Source: Erigeron canadensis (Eukaryota; Streptophyta; Magnoliopsida; Asterales; Asteraceae). Taken from it: a stretch of DNA of 64,000 bases. The notes under the pieces are model-generated. The model was not told the origin of the DNA and ran no database searches. It saw nothing but the letters and a program-made list of their open reading frames with translations. Shown here piece by piece: positions 1-11,039 of this stretch. Both the position numbers and the translations under genes were made by a program. Position 1 is the first letter of the stretch, and each line of letters starts with the position of its first letter. The stretch lies in contig NC_057766.1 of the NCBI RefSeq assembly GCF_010389155.1, positions 27,599,516 to 27,663,515 of the forward strand, given 5' to 3'.

Positions 1-330
1 TAATAACAAGTGAAAATCGCAATGAGATTTTTAAAATCTCATTGAGATTTTGATTTTTTTTTTATTTTGACTTTTTTTGAAATTTTGACTTCCGCGTTAC
101 TTTTTGTGACTTTTTTTTTTTTTTTGAGATTTCGACTTTTTTTTAGATTGAAAATACACTATTCAAAATTCAAAATCTTAATAAAAAGTCAAAATAAAAA
201 AAAGTCAAAATCTCATAGAGATTTTGAAAATCTCTGAGATTTTTAGAATCTCATTGCAATTTTCAAAATCTCATAGCAAATTTCAAAATCTTGTTGCGAT
301 TTTTACTTTTTATTGCGATTTTGTTGGGTA
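1..330. repeat. Low-complexity palindromic AAAATCTCA/TGAGATTTT array
   Basis: Short degenerate units built from AAAATCTCAT and its complement recur in both orientations, mixed with T-rich runs and GTCAAAAT words. No reading frame of interest. It resembles decayed foldback or satellite DNA; family unknown. From 331 to 1183 I see only AT-rich sequence without a recognisable element. Confidence 0.5.
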
Positions 331-1559
331 TTTTGTGAAAATAAAAAAAAAGTTGGTTAAATTGGTATATTTTTTCTAAATATTGGGTATTCATGTTATT
401 TTCTCATAACAAAAATGTTAATAGATGTGTAGACAAATAAATTTTGTTATTAGTTTTTATTTTAACCCTTTAAAATTTCTATTTTTCACTTTTACCTCAT
501 ATTAAAGTTTTTATTTTTATTTTTTTTACACTAAACTAACACTAAAATTTTAAGTTCTAATGTTTTTATCAAACAATTTTCACATGATTACGATTTTACG
601 TTTAAACATTTGATTTTGATTATTTTTATAGTCTGTATATATAACATTTCTAACATATACAAAAATAACTTCCATCATCGTTACATTTACGTTCATGATT
701 AATATAGTTATTATTTATGTTTTTATACGTCTTTTTATTTTTCTGTTACATTTTTTATTGTTACTCCTACATGTTTAGTTGTCTTTATAAAATCTGGGTA
801 CGAATATTTGACATAAATTTGAGTGTAAATATTTGACATAAATTTGAAACTTTGTTTTGTTTTGTTGATGTTATATGTATTGATATTATTACTCGTATTA
901 TTTAAAAACAAAAATAGTTTTATATTCATTCTCTATTGATATCAAACAACAAAATTTATTCTCTTTCCAAATACTCATTCATTTCTCACTCTTTTCATTT
1001 TTTATTACATACCCATTCTCTATGATTCCCTTTTACCAAATACTCCATAAAAGAATACAGGCCTTAGTTTTCAATATCCACTTTAGAAGCGACTACTCAA
1101 ACCAACCGTTCATTATCGTTAGTATTAACGCGCCTATCTTACATACATATTAGTGGGAGTATGTGACTGTTACATAAGTTTGAGGGTAAATTACAAAAAT
1201 CATACCTGAGGTTTGTTTAAAACTACATTGGTAATACCTACAATTTAAAAATTACGCGAGACATACTCATCGTTGCCAAAAACTTACACTGACCATACCT
1301 TTCGCTGACGGTCGTTTATTTCGCCGTTAAGTGAAGTCACGTGTCATGCATGTGAGGTATGAAAACCGTAATTTCGTGCATACTTCAGGTATCATCCTTG
1401 TAACTCATCATAAAAATAATTATTAAGAACTTTAGAGTTTTATTTATACTTCAATTATTAAGTTCGGTAAATATGAAATTTATTATGAAAATAAAAATAG
1501 TTTTTTTAATGAAAAATATATCAGGAAAAATAGTTGATGCAAGAATGCATCTTTATTCA

Positions 1560-1976
1560 TACCAAAAGACAACTGACCTAATAGCTTATTAATCAATCAT
1601 AGCTCTCGCTTTTATCAAATTGGAAATTGATGATGTCATTATTAATCTAATTATAAATTAAAAATCCTAATAATCGTTATCCAAATATATTAAAATATTA
1701 TACTTTACACTTTAATGTTTGTAAAAAAAATATCACTAATCTACACTTTTTTGTTTTCAATAATTTGCATTTTTTACCCTCAGTAAATACTTAATTTTTA
1801 ATTATTTTAATTTACACTTTTTTTGTTTTCAATCACAAGTTTATACTTTTTACCATTAAATCTAATATAATAGATAATGAATAATAACTGATATAAGTTT
1901 TTTAAAACTAATTGTAATATTATCTAATCTTTATAACAATGTAAACTCGTGTATTTGACACGGGTCTAAAATCTAG
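1560..1976 (+). mobile_element. Helitron-like non-autonomous element (3' end clear)
   Basis: The 3' end has a hairpin (ACTCGTGTATTTGACACGGGT, imperfect), about ten bases, then CTAG followed by T at 1977. That is the Helitron terminus pattern. The body, with repeated 'tttacactttt...gttttcaat' words and an AACTGACCTAA-like left end, matches the reverse complement of 17955-18891, and less closely 7870-9472. The left boundary is approximate. Confidence 0.55.
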
Positions 1977-2346
1977 TTTATTATTATATATGTCATTATT
2001 ATTTTGTTATACGTGTAAAGTGAATATAACAAAGATGAAAATTATAAAAACCACTAAAATTTTCACTTTTATATTATTATATTTTATTTTTTATGATTTA
2101 TTGTTTTTAATAGAACCTTATTGATACAAAAGAAAAATATAAAAAAGAAATATAATTTTTTTGTATGGTTTGATGACATCCATCTCATATTAGAGGGGTA
2201 AATCAAAGTCGAAGACTCCTCACCGTTTTAGAATATATCTTAAATTAGCAATCCTGTAGCATTTTGGATTTGAGTTTCAGGGTTAGCTGTTAGTCTAACC
2301 TTAAAATTCCTAAGCCTAAACCCACTTTTTTATTTTGAAATAGGTT

Positions 2347-2351
2347 TTTTA

Positions 2352-2410
<59 letters not shown>
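2347..2410. repeat. Compound microsatellite (TA)n(TG)n
   Basis: A run of TA dinucleotides passes directly into about 18 TG dinucleotides. It lies inside the inverted-repeat element at 1184-2714 and is likely polymorphic. Confidence 0.9.
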
Positions 2411-2419
<9 letters not shown>

Positions 2420-2972
2420 TACAATATCTACCCACTTTAATAAATGAAATATAAATATAAATATCTTAATAATTTTTTATTAGGGTAACTTACACAGATG
2501 ATACCTGAAGTATACACAAAATTATGATTTTGATACCTCACATGCATAGCACATGACTTGACTTGACTTAACGGCCAAATAGACGATTGTTAGTGAGAGG
2601 TATGGTCAGTGTAAGTTTTTGGCAACGATGGGTATGTCTCGTGTAATTTTTAAATTGTAGGTATGATCAGTGTAGTTTTGAACAAACATCAGGTATGATT
2701 TGTGTAATTTACCCTAACTTTGAGTATAAACAACTCATATCTTAATAATTTAATTCATAAAAAACATGGGGCACCAACTATTTATCCATAACATAATAAA
2801 TATTTAAAAATTAGTATGTAGAGTTCTATACCTAAACTTATATCTAATATCCATATACCCACTTTTTATATATATATATATATGAAATAATTCATATTAA
2901 TAAAAGTCATTTGCTTGCCTTTCAAGAAATAAAAAATAAAGAACCTTCTTTCCTAAATATATATATATATAA

Positions 2973-3176
2973 GGGTTGGGCATTGTAAAATAAATATTAA
3001 AGTAAAACAAATAAGACAAGATGTTGACCCTTGGATCATGGTTAAATTGATGCACGAAGAATTACGAAACAGTTGATACACAATGATTTTCATGATGCAC
3101 TGTGATTTACAGTGAAGAGAAACCTATTGTTTTATTTGTTTTACTTTGATACTTGTTTTATTTTACCTAAAACCTA
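2973..3176. mobile_element. MITE family M1, copy 1
   Basis: A roughly 200-bp element ending in inverted copies of a segment with AAGTAAAACAAATAA / TTATTTGTTTTACTT. It sits in a TA-repeat flank. Related copies are at 20271-20482 (opposite orientation) and 54756-54942 (same orientation). The shared interior has 'gacccttggatcatggttaaattga'-type text. No coding capacity. TA-flanked sites suggest a Tc1/mariner-type or PIF-type MITE; which one is not settled. Confidence 0.65.
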
Positions 3177-4660
3177 TATATATACATACTAGGTTAGTGT
3201 CGCGTGTTGAACGTTTTTATTGATTCATCGTAAATTATATAGAATAAAAAGAATCATAAATATTGAAGTGAATGATTATATACCATAAAATAAATGCTCA
3301 TAAAGATTCAAATAGAGATGTCAACAAAGCGGTCGTATGTAACAAAAGGGAAATGATCAAAAGGATTTAAACCTTGAGTATATAGAAACATAAGCTCGGT
3401 TTAAATTGGTGAGAACCTCCACGAAGACTTGCAATGATCCGTATGTAACAAAAGGGAAATGATCTATCTATAACTTTTTTTATCTATCCACAACTAGACA
3501 TGTTTTATGCAGTTGTATATTGTGTAATATGACAAGTAATTTTGTTTTGAATAATTAAAAACTGTTATAGATATATCATTACCCGTAACAAAAACAGTTA
3601 AAAGTCTTAGTGGTTAGTAATTTACAGGCTAAAATGGATACATTATAAATTACTTGTTTTGTCCATATTCATATATAATTTTAAGAATCGTCCTAGTCTT
3701 TAACAATAAAGCTATTTAAGAATATAAAGAAGACCAGCAACTACCACCTTGATTTTGTACACAATAACATATTTTGCTAAAAACGTTGGAATGAAAGAGA
3801 CAATATAATCGATAATGTGTCAAAATTATTCATCTCTATCTATGATAAGTCCCAACATAGAAACTTTCCCACTTGCATTTTATCACCAATCATTTAAGAC
3901 TCGAACTTTTAAATTTATATTGCATGTCCTACATGCCATTGCTTCATTATAATCAAAATAAGAATTATATATTATAATCAAAATAAGAATTATTATATAT
4001 AACGTATACGAAAATACATGAGTTAAATAAGTAAAAGGTTTTGCTAAACGAAGCCTTAAGGGTTTTCGTTAAGGTGCATTAAATAGTTGTACATTACCAT
4101 AAAAATTCAAAGGGTGAACTTTTGATATGGAAACGTATAATCTTAAATGAAACCCTAAGGATTTTATTTAGCATTTTTCAAAAGTAAAAACTAAACTCTT
4201 ACTTGCCTTTTTCTATTATTCAAATCAGATAAGAAACAAAACTTTTTTTCTTTCTAAAATTTAATTGTTTTTTTCTAAAATGATTTTGTTTCATCTTCTC
4301 GCTGACCAAAAAGTTCACAAAACCAACAATTTTTTTTTTTTTCACTACATTGTTTGTTCTTTTTTTTTTCTCCCGATGGTCACGAACCAAAACGCCAATT
4401 TTGAAACAAATTGAGAACCTAAATTAAACGAAGAAAAAGTAATAAATATTCCGAAAGAAGTTAAAATGAACCTCAATTAGGAAATTCCATTTAATTAGAA
4501 ATTTAATGTATCTAAATTAGGATGGTTGTTGATGATTTTAGGAACCGATGGAAAAATACAATGGGAAGAATAACTTTTTAAAATAGCTATATAAACACTT
4601 TTCGTTGTCATTTTGTGCCCATAACTTGCTATAATTATATTTTTTTTTTTGTAGTAAATT
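3177..4660. other. Gene-free AT-rich stretch
   Basis: No coding region or complete element seen. A degraded Helitron-like terminus may lie near 3188-3215 (CTAGGTTAGTGTCGCGTG). The 4040-4190 part has a GTTAAGGTGCATTA-type word that recurs near 35130-35220, so part of it is a dispersed repeat. Confidence 0.4.
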
Positions 4661-4748
4661 TTTTTGTTTTTGTTTTGTTTATTTTCTTATTATTCTATTT
4701 TCTTCGTTTTTTTCTATTTCTTTGTTTTATTATGTGCTCTTTCGGTAT

Positions 4749-4864
4749 CTTTTTTGACATATGTTTTCCATACATTTTGTACATTTGATTTTTGTATTTT
4801 TTTTCCCTTTTTTGACATATGTTTTCCATACATTTTGTACATTTGATTTTTGTATTTTTTTTCC
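4749..4864. repeat. Two-copy tandem duplication, unit about 58 bp
   Basis: The segment starting TTTTTTGACATATG and ending TTTTTTTTCCC is present twice back to back with near identity. The short frames that cover it on both strands are an effect of this duplication, not genes. Confidence 0.8.
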
Positions 4865-5209
4865 CTAAAACTCGAAAATGTAGATTCTTAATAATATGCA
4901 AAAGGACAGTAATACTTTCAATATTTCACATGCTATTAATACACATTCCGACCTTTAACAAAATTTCTTGCATGCCAAAAACATCCAACTAAGTAACAAA
5001 ATATATCGTTGTCGCCGCCCAACGGGTGGTACTAAACTTTCTAGTTATTGTTGTTATTATTATTATTATTTAATAAAATATTTAGTACTCATCTTTGTAT
5101 ATATAAATTATTATTATTATTGTTATGAATTATTGTGTTTTTCATATTTGATCGTACTGAATCTTTATATAAAAAAACCACATCAAAAAGTTGCAATATC
5201 AAATATATA

Positions 5210-7268
5210 CATTTAGTTTGTGTAATGAAACGAAAAAAGCAAAAAGAAAGGAAAAACAAAATGCTTGAGTAAAATTTTCAATATGTTGATTGAGAACATA
5301 AAAGCAAAAAACCTATGAGAAAAAACAAGAAATATCGAAAGAAAAAACCTCAAACGGGATTCGAAATGACAAAATCTAGATAATGATACATGGTATAAGA
5401 TGATCCAATAGAAGACAACATAAAAACAAAAAAACTGTGCAAGAAACCAAGAAAAACGAAAAAAAAAAACCTTAACGGGATCCAATATAGTAAATTTTGG
5501 ACCCCGCGTTGCGGGGTCTCAAATCCCCTGTTGAAACGGTTCATTATTTTAGTATCTATGCCGTGAATTTTCGACCGCTTAATTAGAAATAATTTTGTCA
5601 TTAATATGTTTGTTTAAAAGTATGCAAGAAACCAAAACGTAACCCGTAGTAGAAACCCGAACGGGATGTAATATGACAAAAATATCAATATATTAATTCA
5701 GAATTCAAGCGGATGAGATATAGCAAAATGCAAGTAGTGGTACGGGGTGTATCACAATAAGTTGAATGACAAATAAAAAGTGTGAAAAAAACAAAAGAAG
5801 TAACCCGTAATAAAAAATCCGAAAAGGAAAAACAAAACTAAAAATATATAAAAAAAGACGTGACAAAATCCGAACAGGATGCAATGTGGCAAAATCCAAA
5901 CTATAAGAAATGTGAGATGTGTCACTTTATAATCGATGCCACGTGTCAAGTTTTAATAAGCATGATTACTATTGATAACCATGCAAAAAAAAACGAAAGA
6001 AAAAATTCTAAATGAGATCCGTAATGTCAAAACCTACATAGTGATGCGAGGTATATAATGAACCAATAAAAGAGATCATATAAGCAAAAAAAAAAGTATC
6101 AAAAAACCGAGAAAAACTGAAAGATAAATAACCTTAACGAAATAGAAATAACAAAGGAAAAATAAAATATTGAGTAAAAGTTTCCAATATATTAATTTAG
6201 AACACAAAAGCCAAAAAATTATGAACACCAAGAAAAAACCCCAAACGGGATCCAAAATGGCAAAATCTAAATAGTGATGTGGGGTATACGATGAACCAAT
6301 AGAAAGAAAACACAAAAGCAAAAAAACTGTGTATTAAACCAACAAAAACCGAAAGAAAAATAACCTTAACAGGATCCGATATAGCAAAATCCAAAAAAAC
6401 GCGGGTTATAGGTGGATCAATAGAAAGAAAACACAAAAGCAAAAAAAAACTATGCAAGAAACAAAGAAAAACCGAAAGAAAAATAACCTTAACAGAATCC
6501 GATATGGCAAAATTCAGGAAAAAAAATAAGGGGTACAGGTGGACCAATAGAACAGCGCTACGTGGCACATGGCACTGTTCATTGGGAATCTATAAGAAAC
6601 GTGCAATGTGTCACTTTATAACCGATGTCACGTGTCAAGTTTTAATAAGCATGGTTACTGTTGATAACCATGCTAAAAAAAAACGAAAGAAAAACTCCAA
6701 ACGGGATCCGTAATGTCAGAATCTAAATAGTGATGTGGGGTATATGATGAACCAATAAAAGAGATCATATAAGCAAAAAAAAAAGGTATAAAAAAACCAA
6801 GAAAAACCGAAAGATAAATATCCTTAAAGAAAATAGAAATAACAAAGGAAAAATAAAATGTTGAGTAAAAGTTTCCAATATATTAATTGAGACTATGATG
6901 AACACCAAGAAAAAACTCCAAACGGGATCCAAAATGGCAAAATCTAAATAGTGAAGTGGGGTATACGATGAACCAATAGAAAGAAAACACAAAAGCAAAA
7001 AAAGTATGTAATAAACCAACAAAAACCGAAAGAAAAATAACCTTAACGGGATCCGATATGGAAAACTCCGAAAAAACGCGGGGTATAGGTGGACCAATAA
7101 AAAGAAAACACAAAAGCAAAAAAAAACTATGTAGAAAACCAAGAAAAACCGAACGAAAAATAACCTTAACGGAATCCGATATGATAAAATCTAGAAAAAA
7201 ACGCGGGGTATAGGTGGACCAATAGAATAGCACCACGTGGCACGTGACACTGTTCATTGGGCTCGCCA
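5210..7268. repeat. Satellite-like tandem array with higher-order repeat
   Basis: Degenerate units of about 120 bp share the words CCTTAACGGGATCCGATATGGC, GGTGGACCAATAGAAAG and ACCGAAAGAAAAATAA (for example at 6366, 6486, 7041 and 7163). On top of this, 5902-6590 is repeated at 6591-7268 with a 689-bp offset, including the CACGTGTCAAGTTTTAATAAGC and CACTGTTCATTGGG words. A CCCCGCGTTGCGGGG hairpin lies near 5503. Long minus-strand frames rich in Phe and Leu arise here from the purine-rich plus strand and are not credible genes. Confidence 0.75.
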
Positions 7269-7869
7269 TTAATGAGATTACAATACCTGTAAATTAATTC
7301 TTGATTTAATATATTATTTGAAATTATAAATTTTTAGATATAAGGTTTAATTAAAGATGATGTGATCCCAAACAAAAAAAATTGTATATTAATATTTTAG
7401 TTTCCAAATATGTCGATTTAGCAATTTTGAATAATATACATGCTAACGTTATAAAACAATCAAAGGATAAAAAAAATATTATACTATCGATATTAATTTA
7501 GAAGTATTTTGTAACTGTTTATTGAATGAAATTTGGTCTATTAATGAATATTTTTATATAAAAAATGTTAGACTATGGAATCAGCTTCAACATCATTTCC
7601 CTAGTTAAAGAGATCACGGCCTTAATGACAGAATCACAAGATAAACACAAGACCAAAACACAGCCAAGGGACAACCAAAGAATGAGTCATGTTTCCTTAT
7701 TTATCTCATAGAATTCATGTATAAATCTGGGGCTTCATTCTCATTTGTAATCAATCACAAATCAATAAAATCTTTTCTTCATAACTTATCAAAAAATTTT
7801 ATAAAAATTCGAATTACTTATTTAATTTTGAAAATAAATAATCATAAATAATAATAAATAGTAATATAA

Positions 7870-8620
7870 CTAGATTTTAGATCCGTGCCAAATACACGAG
7901 TTTTATAACATTTTCAATATAAGAATCAACATATGGAACAACATATACATATATTTTTGTTAGCCATGGTTCTTAAGAACAATAAAAGTAACAGTCGGTT
8001 TGTGGGTTTTCAACATTACGTGTGTTGTAACTTTATTGGTAGGGTTCGGTTTATAAAAGAAGAATCTGTATCTTAAATATATTGATTCCAACTCCTAATA
8101 ACAATAAAGATTATCCTAACTATAGTCCGATTACAATTACTAATAACAACGATATTACAATTAGTTTGATTACAATTAGATAAGATGTTGATAATTTGTA
8201 TCTTCTTGTGTTTATGTAGACAATCGTTACTGCATATACAAATTAATATTTTATTGCATAATTTACACATTTAATTCGTATTATTTCAAATGTTGTAACC
8301 TCTTTAAGTTTTAGCTATATTTTGCTATTAGATAGATATTATGCAATAAAATATTAATTATTTTTAAATTAGGTTATAGTGTAAATTGGTGATGGAAACT
8401 AAAAAATATAAACTAATTATTATTAAATTGGGTTAAAGTGTATATTAATGATGAAAAAAAAAAGTGTAAATCATTATTTAAGAAAAAAGGTTTAAAAGTG
8501 TAAATTGATGACGAAAAACTAAAAAATGTAAATTATATTATGACATATGCTAATTTAATCAAATTAGAGAACTTGAGAGTTGTGATTGCTTAATTAAAGT
8601 TAGGTTAGTTGCCTTTAGTA
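7870..8620 (-). mobile_element. Helitron-like element, copy 2
   Basis: Read on the minus strand, the element ends with a hairpin (CTCGTGTATTTGGCACGGAT, imperfect), a short spacer, then CTAG before T. The far end has an AACTAACCTAA word like that in copies 1, 3 and 4. The interior repeats GTGTAAATT...GATGGAAA words. No coding capacity. Copy 3 follows directly in the same orientation. The stretch 7270-7869 before it is AT-rich with nothing recognised. Confidence 0.5.
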
Positions 8621-8625
8621 TATAT

Positions 8626-9472
8626 AGATTTTAGACTCGTGTCATATACACGGATTTTACAACATTATTAATATAAGATTTCATCTATGAAAAAAAAATT
8701 ATACGTTAAATGTAAAAAAATATATTTAAAAAGAAATTGAGATATTAAAATGTAATATTGAATGTTAAATAGAATATTTTGTATGCTAGATATAGTTTGA
8801 TTCCAAATACTAATAATAACAATGATTATCCTTATTATTGTTTGATTACAATTAATAATAACAACAATGATTATCCTAATTAGAGTTTATTACAATTATT
8901 AATAACACCAATATTACAATTAGTTTGATTACAAATAACAATATAAAATAAAATATTGATTAAATATAACCGGCTCGGCCTCTGTCGGTTGAGGATTTTT
9001 TTTCTTGTTTCTTTTGCTACGAGTTTTTTCATCCTTTTTGCAGTATTCGTAGTTCAAACCTTAAGACGTGCCTAGGATTTGTTGATTTGTTTCGATCCTA
9101 AGTAATATTCGTTTCGTCTTGTAATTGTAATTGTAAATGTTCTGTTGTATTAATATATTATTTTTTTGCCGTTAAAAAAAATATATTAATTCGTATTAAT
9201 CTAAATGTTGTAACCTCTCTACCTCTATTTGTTATTAGAAAGACGTTATGCAATAAAGTATTAACTATTTTTGAATTGGGTTAAAAGTGTAAATTAGTGA
9301 CGGAAAACCAAAAAATGTAAATTATATTAATTATTTTTTATTTTGGTTAAAAGTGTAAATTAGTGATAAAAGATCAAAAAGTGTAAATTAATTTAGACAT
9401 GTGTTGATTTAATTAATTTTGATAAATTGAGTGTTGTGATTGGTCAAAAGTTAGGTCAGTTTCCTTTTAGCA
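8626..9472 (-). mobile_element. Helitron-like element, copy 3, with internal insertion
   Basis: It starts (plus-strand left side) with ATTTTAGACTCGTGTCATATACACGGATTT, the inverse of the family 3' hairpin, and ends near TTAGGTCAGTTTCC. It parallels copy 2, but has an extra segment of about 210 bp at 8970-9180 that looks like a LINE tail. The left CTAG is not intact here. Confidence 0.45.
8970..9180 (+). mobile_element. LINE 3' tail fragment
   Basis: Sequence rises through CCTAAGTAATATTCGTTTCG and TTAATATATTATTTTTTTGCCGTT and ends in an A-run at 9174-9181. That arrangement is common at the 3' ends of plant L1-type LINEs. The segment is missing from the otherwise parallel copy 2, so it looks like an insertion into copy 3. 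I could not find a clean target-site duplication. Confidence 0.45.
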
Positions 9473-9845
9473 TATATATATATATATACATATAGATAAC
9501 ATTACTAAGCTAATCAACCCGGGTTAACGTATAAACGTTTTGCAAATAAACTGAATGACACCGAGGTAGGTTTAAAATATATTGTCATATTAACATATAT
9601 AATAACAACGTTAAATAAGTTGAAAAGTTGTAACAAGTTATTATGTAAAAAAGGAAACAAAACGGAAACAAAAGTTGTGTAGTTGTAGACACATGTTAAA
9701 ATGCATACGATAGGTAAAAACAAAAAAAGTAAAACCAATATCCGGAAAGACACCATAACTTTTGGCCTATTATAATAAAAATTTCAGGTGATTAAAATCT
9801 TACATAATGATACGTCCCACGGTGTATCAGTATACCAAAGTATAA
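9473..9845. other. AT-rich spacer before the decayed copia element
   Basis: No gene or complete repeat recognised. The 80-codon minus-strand frame at 9514-9756 has no domain I recognise and lies in repeat-rich DNA. Confidence 0.35.
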
Positions 9846-10842
9846 TGAACACAGAACAATTGTAGAGGGGGTGAATACAACTTTTCCTCAAACTTACAAA
9901 CTCTTTTATTAAACGTTTTAAGACTCAGTTGATATATTTAGACAAGTAAAGAATAGAAATCATTAAAAGCAGTAAAACAGTAAGTAAACATTCTTGAACA
10001 CAGATAATGTGATCCTTTATTAAAAAATAATGTATACAAAGAATTACAGGGTTGTTGCGGAATAAAGATAGCCTATAGATATCTAAACAATCCTTGAAAT
10101 GACAAACAACAATCAATAAGTTCTAGATCAAGAAAATCAGCCAAAACAAATCTTATACAGACTAATCTGTGTGTAAGAGCAGAGAAACTTGTGTGAAGAA
10201 TGATTCTCAGGAATGCCACACATATGCAATCAAGGAATGAGGCTTTTATAGGCAAAAACCCTTCTTCTCTTGGTATCCAATTCAACCACGTTTTCTTCTT
10301 TCATTAGATGACAAGGGAATAATCAATCGTGCCTTTCATGGTACTTGTGGTCCCCCACGTACAATTGCATATTCTTCATCGTCCAATAAGAGTATGGACA
10401 CGCATATGTAAAACCAACCACCAACCTGGATCCTAGGAATCTTCCTAGTCACGTCAATTGTCCTTATCTTCAATCCAGGTTGTTATCTTCACTTGATTGT
10501 CAGACACAGATTGGGCTGTTTGTCAAAGCACCAATCTGCCTAAGTGTTTCCAAGCTGACTGCTAATCCCAATCTGCCTTCCACTACCAGCTTGGTCTTCT
10601 ATCTTCAATCCTCCTCTTTGACTTGGATTGAATGCTATATACTTGTTGATGCAACTTGAATGACACTTGCTTCCATAAGATATTACAATACAAAGTATGA
10701 AGCATGATCTGGGTCAGTTACAGATTGCAAGTTGTGTCAGCTTAATCTGACCCAGATCAGATTACAAGAACCAAAAGATTTCTAAGTGTTTATAGGTCAG
10801 ATTTGTCATTATTAAATTTACAAATAACATTGGGACTCAACA
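9846..10842 (-). repeat. 3' LTR of the decayed SIRE-type copia element
   Basis: On the minus strand the LTR starts TGTTGAGTCCCAATG at 10842, directly after a purine tract (AATAGAGGGAGATTG). It runs toward lower coordinates to a probable CA end at 9846 or 9861. The second LTR is not in the window, so the outer edge cannot be fixed by comparison. No target-site duplication can be read for the same reason. Confidence 0.6.
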
Positions 10843-10860
10843 ATCTCCCTCTATTTGATG
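10843..10860 (-). other. Polypurine tract of the SIRE-type element
   Basis: The minus strand reads CATCAAATAGAGGGAGAT immediately before the LTR start. A polypurine tract here primes plus-strand DNA synthesis in LTR retrotransposons. Confidence 0.6.
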
Positions 10861-11039
10861 ATGACCCAACTACACTTTTAACTATCAACTTACAAAGAAT
10901 CAAGGTAAAATATGATTAACAGCTTGTGACCCTTTGAATCTTTTGGGTTCTTTTCATTTTGATATGAAGTTTCAACAAGACAACTGAATTTGTACAAATA
11001 TAAGCATATATTGAGGAAATAAAGTATTACAATAAAAAG

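Larger units (their letters stand above)
1184..2714. mobile_element. Inverted-repeat transposon, MULE-like, 1.53 kb
   Basis: Two arms of about 230 bp are inverted copies of each other (1184-1413 and 2483-2714). The outer ends read GGGTAAATTAC and GTAATTTACCC. The flanks carry a 9-bp direct repeat with one mismatch, taagtttga (1175-1183) and taactttga (2715-2723). A 9-bp duplication with long terminal inverted repeats is typical of Mutator-like elements. No transposase frame is present, so it would be non-autonomous. The middle holds a Helitron-like end (to 1976) and a TA/TG microsatellite, so it has taken later insertions. Confidence 0.7.

Noticed and set aside
4664..4901. Short frames on both strands in the T-rich stretch
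   Set aside because: Produced by a 58-bp tandem duplication of low-complexity DNA.
5213..7269. Several minus-strand frames of 80-128 codons rich in Phe, Leu and Ser that look like membrane proteins
   Set aside because: They repeat each other with the satellite period and come from A-rich tandem DNA; no conserved domain, no introns.
9514..10285. Minus-strand frames of 63-80 codons
   Set aside because: They fall in the retrotransposon LTR or its flank and lack any domain.
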